A DNA stretch of 64,000 bases from Frateuria_A yonginensis (GTDB lineage: Bacteria > Pseudomonadota > Gammaproteobacteria > Xanthomonadales > Rhodanobacteraceae). The translations under genes were made by a program, and so were the position numbers. The stretch lies in contig NZ_JBBBNY010000014.1 of the NCBI RefSeq assembly GCF_037137055.1, positions 1 through 64,000 of the forward strand, in the 5' to 3' direction. Shown in pieces: positions 59,496 to 64,000 of the stretch. The first letter of the stretch is position 1, and the number at the start of each line of letters is the position of its first letter. The notes under the pieces were generated by a model. The model was not told where the DNA came from. It searched no databases and worked only from the letters and a program-made list of their open reading frames with translations.

Positions 59496-59891
59496 TCAGT
59501 CCGTCGCCCTGATCGTTTGCACCTGACGTGGGGTCAGATCGAACAGCCAGGCCGTGTGATCTACGCGGGCGCCGTGTGCAAGCATCCGGCGCACGGCCGT
59601 GTCGCGAAAGCGCAGGTAGACGCCATGCCCGAGCGCCAGCCATAGGGTTTCACCGCTAAAGGCTCGCGCCATCTTTGCCGCGTCGTCGTGGCCTAGCATT
59701 TCTTCCAACCGTGAGCCACCCACGTGGTCAGGGTGTGGAACGTAGATGCAACCCCCGCGACCGTGCCTTCCCACGCTGCCTTTCGGGCGGGGTGTAGCGG
59801 CCATTCCGGCGAGTTCCAGGGCGCGCGTTCGGCCGATCACCTCCGCAACCTCACGCAGGGATTCGGGCAGGTCGTAGTTACCACCAGCCAT
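59496..59891 (-). CDS. Mor/C-like DNA-binding protein (phage regulator family)
   Basis: 131-residue protein resembling the Mor transcription activator family of Mu-like phages: a GGCIYVPHPD element near residue 46, then a helix-turn-helix tail DHTAWLFDLTPRQVQTIRA at residues about 112-130. The middle DDAAKMARAFSGETLW is typical spacing for the family. It is the last gene of the leftward block. In Mu, Mor turns on middle genes; here it could act on the element's own genes, but no target site was seen. Confidence 0.6.
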   Translation of the reverse strand: MAGGNYDLPESLREVAEVIGRTRALELAGMAATPRPKGSVGRHGRGGCIYVPHPDHVGGSRLEEMLGHDDAAKMARAFSGETLWLALGHGVYLRFRDTAVRRMLAHGARVDHTAWLFDLTPRQVQTIRATD

Positions 59892-60021
59892 GACCGCGCA
59901 CAGGATGTAGGCGACGCTTAGCGCGCCGTTTGAGCGTGGTGTTCGATGGAGTGCGCTTCGGCTTGGGTTGGGCCTCGGCCAGCTTTGGGCGGAACAGGAA
60001 GGCGATAGCGCGCGCCATCAT
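59878..60021 (-). CDS. Small basic protein of unknown function
   Basis: 47 residues, very basic C-terminus (KRTPSNTTLKRRAKRRLHPVRGH). It begins with MM at 60021 overlapping the previous stop by a few bases (ATGATGA), and its own stop overlaps the start of the Mor-like gene, so it fits a packed phage-type operon. No family is recognised. It is possible that only the translation coupling is real. Confidence 0.45.
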   Translation of the reverse strand: MMARAIAFLFRPKLAEAQPKPKRTPSNTTLKRRAKRRLHPVRGHGWW

Positions 60022-60374
60022 TCCTTTTCCCTCGGCGTTGCCCAATCGCGAACCCAGGAACGCCGTTCTGTCACGCGCTCCGGCTCGATGGCAGCCTGCA
60101 CACGGGCGCCGAGATAACGCAGCATCCGTTGCACCTGCTTCAGGTCCAGTTCCGGCCACAGGCGCCCGATGCGACGCTCCGCTTCCTCGGGGGAGTAGAT
60201 GAAATTTTGGCGTGGCCCCAGCCATACGACGACGCGCGGGCCGTCGTCAGGATCGCAGGCGCGAGGAAAGAGGCGCGCACTGCCCAACACAGTGCGCGCC
60301 TCCGCCTCAACGGCAGCGTTACCGTTGCCGTTGCCACCACCCACCATCGAAAAGCGTTTCAGGAAACCGAACAC
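60018..60374 (-). CDS. Hypothetical protein of the element
   Basis: 118-residue protein with a Gly/Asn-rich N-terminal linker (GGGNGNGN) and a helical C-terminal part (EEAERRIGRLWPELDLKQVQRMLRYLG). A GTG start at 60374 has GGAGG upstream. It overlaps the 88-residue gene by 16 bases and the next small gene by a few, as in phage operons. Unknown function; the length and position after the capsid-like gene suggest a small structural or head-completion protein, which is a guess. Confidence 0.55.
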   Translation of the reverse strand: MFGFLKRFSMVGGGNGNGNAAVEAEARTVLGSARLFPRACDPDDGPRVVVWLGPRQNFIYSPEEAERRIGRLWPELDLKQVQRMLRYLGARVQAAIEPERVTERRSWVRDWATPREKE

Positions 60375-60625
60375 GCGTGCGCCTCCAGGTAACGGAACGC
60401 CGGGCGCGTCGCTTCCAGGCGTGCGGAAAGCGCGCGCATGACGGTCAAGGCTTCCTCGTCGATCAAGCCGGCCGCCTTGGCGCGTTGGAACGCCTCGGAA
60501 GGCGACCAGGGAAAGGCGCCTAGGTCATGGGACAGCACCACCCAGCCCAGCCCTTGGGCCTGAAGGCGGGGCGCGATGATTGCTTCGCGCGCCGACCGCA
60601 TTGCCGCTTCGAAAGCTGCACTCAT
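60359..60625 (-). CDS. Hypothetical protein of the element
   Basis: 88-residue protein, mostly helical (AFEAAMRSAREAIIAPRLQAQ; EEALTVMRALSARLEATRPAFRYLEAH), with no cysteine near the middle and two at the end (CSVS). It starts three bases after the stop of the capsid-like gene and overlaps the next gene by 16 bases. Unrecognised; probably cotranscribed with the capsid-like gene. Confidence 0.55.
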   Translation of the reverse strand: MSAAFEAAMRSAREAIIAPRLQAQGLGWVVLSHDLGAFPWSPSEAFQRAKAAGLIDEEALTVMRALSARLEATRPAFRYLEAHACSVS

Positions 60626-60628
60626 GGC

Positions 60629-61567
60629 TTACGCGCCCACAGCCCAGAAGAAGCCGGGGGCCGGCAGGAGGGCTTGCGCGGTGAGGAAGCACGTCACCGC
60701 CAGATTGCCGGCGGCGTCACGGCGCTCGACGTGCAGTGGCATGTCGGCATGGATCGCCACGGCGGCGCGGTCGAATGCACCGATGAACGACCCAGCGGCG
60801 TCGGCAGTCAGTTCGGCGGGGATACCAGCAGCACGCAGACTGCCGCCTGCATCCACCGTTGCGCCGGTGCCGGTCGTGCCAATCAGGGCGCGCAGTTCAT
60901 CGAACCGCACGCCGGCAGTGGCGGCAGCGGCCAGGGAGAAATCAGCGAGCGCGGCACCGGCCAGCGCTTCCAACAGGATGGCATCCGCCGCGCGCGCCAC
61001 GCCAAGCACGACGGCGGTAAGCAGTTCGGCCCCCAGCAGTTCGCGGTCGACGTTTCGTTGCATGCTGCGCGGCACTTCGATTCGTACCGCGCGCGAGGCC
61101 ACGCCGCTGAAGTCGATTGCTGCACTGCTGATCGGCGCGGGCGACACCGCCACGTCTGTATCGTCGGCCACTGCGCTGAAGCCCGCCGGCTCGATCACGT
61201 CGAACGCGCCCGGTATGCGCTGCACGATGATTTCGCCGGTGCGTCCTGTCGCGTTGGCGCTATCCGGTTCCCCGCGAACGATGATAACGGTGCCTGCTTG
61301 CGCGACACGCGAGGCGCGGGCAATGGCCGCATCCAGGGGTAGGGTTTGACCGCCAGGAGCGGCGAACGGAACCCGTACGATGGTGCCGTCTTTCCCGATC
61401 AGCGCCGGCAGGTGGTCGGCGCCCAAGCCGAGAATTGCCGACACGGCCGCCGGCTTTGGAATGAAGGCGGTCGCTTCGGTAAGGCCGGCGGGGACGTGTG
61501 CGACGTGAGGCTGGGCAAGCTTTGCGTTACTCAGCAAAGCGGCTAGATCGAAAGCGCGTTTGGTCAT
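60629..61567 (-). CDS. Putative phage major capsid-like protein
   Basis: 312-residue protein, largest of the leftward block. The central part reads like the HK97-type capsid pattern: a SRAVRIEVPRSMQRNVD then ELLGAELLTAVVLGVARAADAILLEAL, i.e. a loop with a variable motif followed by a long helix. The N-terminal 80 residues are Ala/Pro-rich. ATG at 61567 (MTKRAFDLAALL) is chosen; a methionine at 61648 is possible. The capsid call is moderate; another large oligomeric coat-like protein would look the same. Confidence 0.45.
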   Translation of the reverse strand: MTKRAFDLAALLSNAKLAQPHVAHVPAGLTEATAFIPKPAAVSAILGLGADHLPALIGKDGTIVRVPFAAPGGQTLPLDAAIARASRVAQAGTVIIVRGEPDSANATGRTGEIIVQRIPGAFDVIEPAGFSAVADDTDVAVSPAPISSAAIDFSGVASRAVRIEVPRSMQRNVDRELLGAELLTAVVLGVARAADAILLEALAGAALADFSLAAAATAGVRFDELRALIGTTGTGATVDAGGSLRAAGIPAELTADAAGSFIGAFDRAAVAIHADMPLHVERRDAAGNLAVTCFLTAQALLPAPGFFWAVGA

Positions 61568-61901
61568 GGCGGGAAAAGCCCTTGGGTGATGTCGCGGGCA
61601 ATGGTCCCTGTCCAGAGCGGCTATTTCCTCGGGGGCGATTTCCGCCAATCGATTTCGCCATGTTCACGGCTATTCATGCCGACGAACGGTCGCACACGAA
61701 CGAGCACGCACTTTCTTTCTTCTTCATCGCACTGTTACACTGGAAAGCCTTGTGGCGCTTGGCTTCGCGGGCATCGTTCGCGCCGCATGGGTAGTCGTAA
61801 AACTGAAATCGGGAGGGCACTCACATTTGAATCCACGAGGTGTGGTGACGCCCGCGTTACCCTAGGGGGCAGCACAGTACCTTTGACCTATGGGGGGGCG
61901 C
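61568..61901. other. 334-base divergent control region
   Basis: Between the leftward capsid-like gene and the rightward cargo gene. It contains pyrimidine-rich runs (CTTTCTTTCTTCTTC near 61710) and AT-richer patches near 61790-61840. Promoters for both genes should lie here, but no -35/-10 pair was clear enough to call. No coding sequence is supported. Confidence 0.5.
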
Positions 61902-62687
61902 ATGAAGCTATGTCGGTTGTGCGGGCGCACGGTGCCAAAGCTCGCCAAGTGCCATGTCTATCCGGAATCAATCAGCGCTGAGTTAGGGGGCGAAGCGCGG
62001 GCGCTTGTGACTATGTCACTGGAAGGCGGTGGCCGTTCGTCCTACGCGAGGGCCGGAATGTATGACAGGGAAATAGTCTGTCCGAGCTGTGAAGAGCTGT
62101 TCAAGGACGCGGATGATTGCGCGATTGACTTCCGGCGTCGGGTGTTGGGCTGGGTGCCGCCCTATCGTTTTCTTCCTTACCCTGACGCAACTATTAAGTT
62201 GCCTATTTTTCCAGGCGACAGCCGGCTGCTCCACCAATTTGCCGTGCAATCCTGGTTAAGGGCTCACCTTAGCAATAGGTTTATCGAAAAGGAGAACAAG
62301 AATAGTGATTTGGAGCGCATCATCGCCAAAGCCATTCTCGATAAGTCGGAAACGATAGATCTTGGCATCCAGGTAGCTTATGTGTTTGATGTCTCGCCAT
62401 TCGGTCGCTTGATGATGAATCCGATTTCTCACACGGCCGTGTTTCCTATGTACGAGCTAGCGATGGGGCGCATGACAGTCTTGATAGCCTCGACCGATAA
62501 AGGTTTGCCGCCAGGTTTTCGAGATATAGCTCTAAATGGCACTAATGAAGCGCTGGTTTATCGTACGCGCCGATTTAATGATATGCGATTGGACATTTTC
62601 GCTGAATTCTATTCCAGCAACAGGGAAAAGGTTGACCGCATGTTTCAAGCTGCTCTTTATAAAGGGAAGCGGAAGGCGGCCGTCTAA
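61902..62687 (+). CDS. HNH-like zinc-finger protein, AT-rich cargo gene
   Basis: 261-residue protein. The N-terminal 75 residues carry C4-x2-C7, C17-H18 (CHVYPES, resembling the HIIPxS turn of HNH folds), C60-x2-C63 and C73, a pattern that could hold zinc in an HNH-like fold. The rest is uncharacterised, with a hydrophobic VFDVSPFGRLM segment and a basic C-terminus. ATG at 61902 has GGGGGGG upstream. Its DNA is visibly AT-richer than neighbours and it points against the flanking genes, both signs of late acquisition. A nuclease or defence role is inference. Confidence 0.65.
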   Translation: MKLCRLCGRTVPKLAKCHVYPESISAELGGEARALVTMSLEGGGRSSYARAGMYDREIVCPSCEELFKDADDCAIDFRRRVLGWVPPYRFLPYPDATIKLPIFPGDSRLLHQFAVQSWLRAHLSNRFIEKENKNSDLERIIAKAILDKSETIDLGIQVAYVFDVSPFGRLMMNPISHTAVFPMYELAMGRMTVLIASTDKGLPPGFRDIALNGTNEALVYRTRRFNDMRLDIFAEFYSSNREKVDRMFQAALYKGKRKAAV

Positions 62688-62700
62688 TAGCCCGGAATCG

Positions 62701-64000
62701 TCAAGCCGCCAGCCGCTCCGACCACTGCGCCCACAGCGTACCGATACGCGGGAGGCGAGCCACGGCCTTGCCGACGGCCGCCAGGTCTACGGAGCGCCCC
62801 AGCAGCGCCACGACAACCGGAACACGAACAGCCGCCGTCGCATTGCGTACGTTCCGAAGCGCTGCCCATCGGGCAGTGCGTTCCCACGATTCGGCGGTGA
62901 CTTCCTGCCATCGGTTGCGGGCACCTTTACCCCCACATGGGGTGTAATCCTCTAAGGTAGTTACACCCGATGTGGGGGTGGCAGAACCTTCGCGCCGCCG
63001 CGTTTCCAGTCCCAACCGCTCCAGGATTTCGCCAACTTCGCGAGCGGGGTAGGCAGGGAAAGGGAACGGCTTGTCGCCCATGTCGCGCGCCCACTTCGCC
63101 GGCACAATGCCTAGATAGGCCAGCAGGAACCGCCGCTCGATCACGCGCTGAACGATCGCTCGCGCCATGTCCGGCGTTATGCGCAACCCCGGCGCCAGGT
63201 CGACGCCATCGAACAGCGCCTGATAGGCCAGCACGCGCGCGCGCCCGAAGCGATGCAGCGCCAGGTCGCTGCCGTGGTGGTCGCGCATGTCGGCGCGCCC
63301 CTCCGTCGCAGCCGTGAAGCGGTCCCATTGGCGCGGGCCGCGCCCATCGTCCCAGGCGGCCAGGGTGTCGGCGTCCAGCGTGTCTACGCCGCAGTCGCGC
63401 TTGATCCGATGCCGTAGCAGCGCCACGCTTTCGGCTTCGGTGCGGTGCGGATCATCGCGCAGGCGCATCGCTTCGGCTTCGCTGATGTCTGGCGCCTGTA
63501 ACAGCGCCTGTTCCCGTTCCTCGCGTAGCTGCGCCCGAAGTTGCTTCAAATCCAGCACCAGGCCATCAGCCGCCGTCAGGGGCATGCGCTCCACCGCGAA
63601 CCGCTGGTGTTCCAATGCCCACCACAGGCCGGCGGCGAAGTCGGCGCGGTGGCGTGCGTCGCTCGCCTCTATATCGGCAATCAGGCGATCAAAGTCGCTG
63701 GCGTCGGCCACGCTCAGGCGTTCCAGCGTTGCGGCGCCCTGCATGCCCGTCAGGATGGCGTCGGGGTTGTCCACGTCGCGGTGGTTGTTCGGTGTAACGG
63801 CAACCGTCCAGGCGCGCAGGTAGCGCACACGCCGCAGCATTTGCAAGGCGTCGGCCGGCGTGATGGTGGCGCCGCTCGCCAGCAGCATGCCGTGATCGAA
63901 CCTCGGGCCGGCGTCGCGGTGTTCGATGGACAGCCCCGACGAAATCACGCCGGTATGGATGACGGCCTGGTACTGCCGGCTCACAGCTTCCGGGTCGCGC
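62701..64000 (-). CDS. Replication protein with C-terminal SF2-like helicase, 5' end beyond the window
   Basis: Partial gene, 433 codons in view, open to the right edge. Near the visible N-terminus is VIHTGVISSGLSIEH then FDHGMLLASGATITPADALQMLRRVRYLR, a helicase motif V/VI-type block with the QxxRRxR arginines, like plasmid/phage primase-helicase proteins of the CyRepA1/origin-binding group. Walker A and any primase domain would be outside the window. It converges with the cargo gene. A striking inverted repeat at 62929-62979 lies within its C-terminal coding part. Confidence 0.7.
   Translation of the reverse strand, partial: RDPEAVSRQYQAVIHTGVISSGLSIEHRDAGPRFDHGMLLASGATITPADALQMLRRVRYLRAWTVAVTPNNHRDVDNPDAILTGMQGAATLERLSVADASDFDRLIADIEASDARHRADFAAGLWWALEHQRFAVERMPLTAADGLVLDLKQLRAQLREEREQALLQAPDISEAEAMRLRDDPHRTEAESVALLRHRIKRDCGVDTLDADTLAAWDDGRGPRQWDRFTAATEGRADMRDHHGSDLALHRFGRARVLAYQALFDGVDLAPGLRITPDMARAIVQRVIERRFLLAYLGIVPAKWARDMGDKPFPFPAYPAREVGEILERLGLETRRREGSATPTSGVTTLEDYTPCGGKGARNRWQEVTAESWERTARWAALRNVRNATAAVRVPVVVALLGRSVDLAAVGKAVARLPRIGTLWAQWSERLAA
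62929..62979. repeat. 19-bp near-perfect inverted repeat inside the replication gene
   Basis: Left arm ACCCCCACATGGGGTGTAA (62929-62947) and right arm TTACACCCGATGTGGGGGT (62961-62979) pair with one mismatch, 13-base spacer. Each arm also holds a smaller palindrome (ACCCC/GGGGT). The position in the rep gene makes it a candidate replication origin or binding site for the replication protein. Confidence 0.7.

Larger units (their letters stand above)
58798..64000. mobile_element. Phage-like integrated element or satellite (left part, runs off the window)
   Basis: Starts directly after tRNA-Leu and continues to the right edge. It contains a putative capsid-like protein, a Mor-like DNA-binding protein, a truncated replication helicase and a cargo gene, with several genes of unusual composition and no housekeeping gene. 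No integrase and no second copy of the tRNA 3' end are in the window, so the right border and family are not known. A capsid-carrying satellite or a defective prophage are the main options. Confidence 0.7.

Noticed and set aside
62929..62979. The inverted repeat as a transcription terminator.
   Set aside because: It lies inside a coding sequence about 230 bases before the stop codon and has no T run.

Overview
The window is high-GC chromosomal DNA from a gammaproteobacterium, most likely of the Xanthomonadales/Rhodanobacteraceae group. The inference rests on overall base composition and on gene sets and orders such as a GntR(YtrA)-ABC operon, nudJ-mnmA-hflD, clpS-clpA next to infA, serC-pheA-aroA and uvrC-pgsA-tRNA. 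No species can be fixed from the sequence alone.

Layout. 1-3.4 kb: a five-gene leftward operon (small secreted protein, GntR regulator, ABC ATPase, ABC permease, lipoprotein) with a readable sigma70 promoter whose -10 lies inside a 24-bp palindrome. 3.6-9.7 kb: a secreted amidohydrolase, azoR divergent from a LysR regulator, and a transaminase/omega-amidase pair. 9.7-14 kb: rluB-scpB-scpA and a PilZ protein. 14-22.6 kb: fadD, a lipoprotein, acnA divergent from a LysR regulator, then nudJ-mnmA-hflD. 22.7-26.9 kb: clpS-clpA convergent with infA, a PHA-system protein and an FHA membrane protein. 27-36 kb: a ligase-associated exonuclease plus DNA ligase, an MsbA-like exporter, an OPT transporter, YigZ and a lipase-like hydrolase. 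36-50.7 kb: DUF218 protein, aldehyde dehydrogenase, xseA, a phospholipase D/cardiolipin synthase, an acetyl-CoA hydrolase-family protein, membrane proteins, ispG, a methyltransferase, an HD-GYP protein, aat and a FemAB/GNAT-like protein. 50.8-58.8 kb: serC-pheA-aroA, kdsB, uvrC-pgsA and the tRNA cluster Gly-Gly-Cys-Leu.

From just after tRNA-Leu to the right edge (about 58.8-64 kb) the sequence changes character and looks like an integrated phage-like element or satellite. It has a packed leftward block (putative capsid-like protein, three small unknowns, a Mor-like DNA-binding protein), a replication helicase cut by the window edge, and an AT-richer rightward cargo gene with an HNH-like zinc-finger start, placed between them. 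Two structures stand out: clustered TTTGCSG heptamers next to the tRNA end (possible integrase arm sites) and an 18/19-matching 19-bp inverted repeat inside the replication gene. No integrase or right-hand att copy is in view, so the element's limits are inferred.

Scattered between chromosomal genes are at least eight copies or pairs of a REP/BIME-like palindromic repeat (core GAGCGAGCTTGCTCGCGATG). No CRISPR array, rRNA gene or intact transposase was seen.
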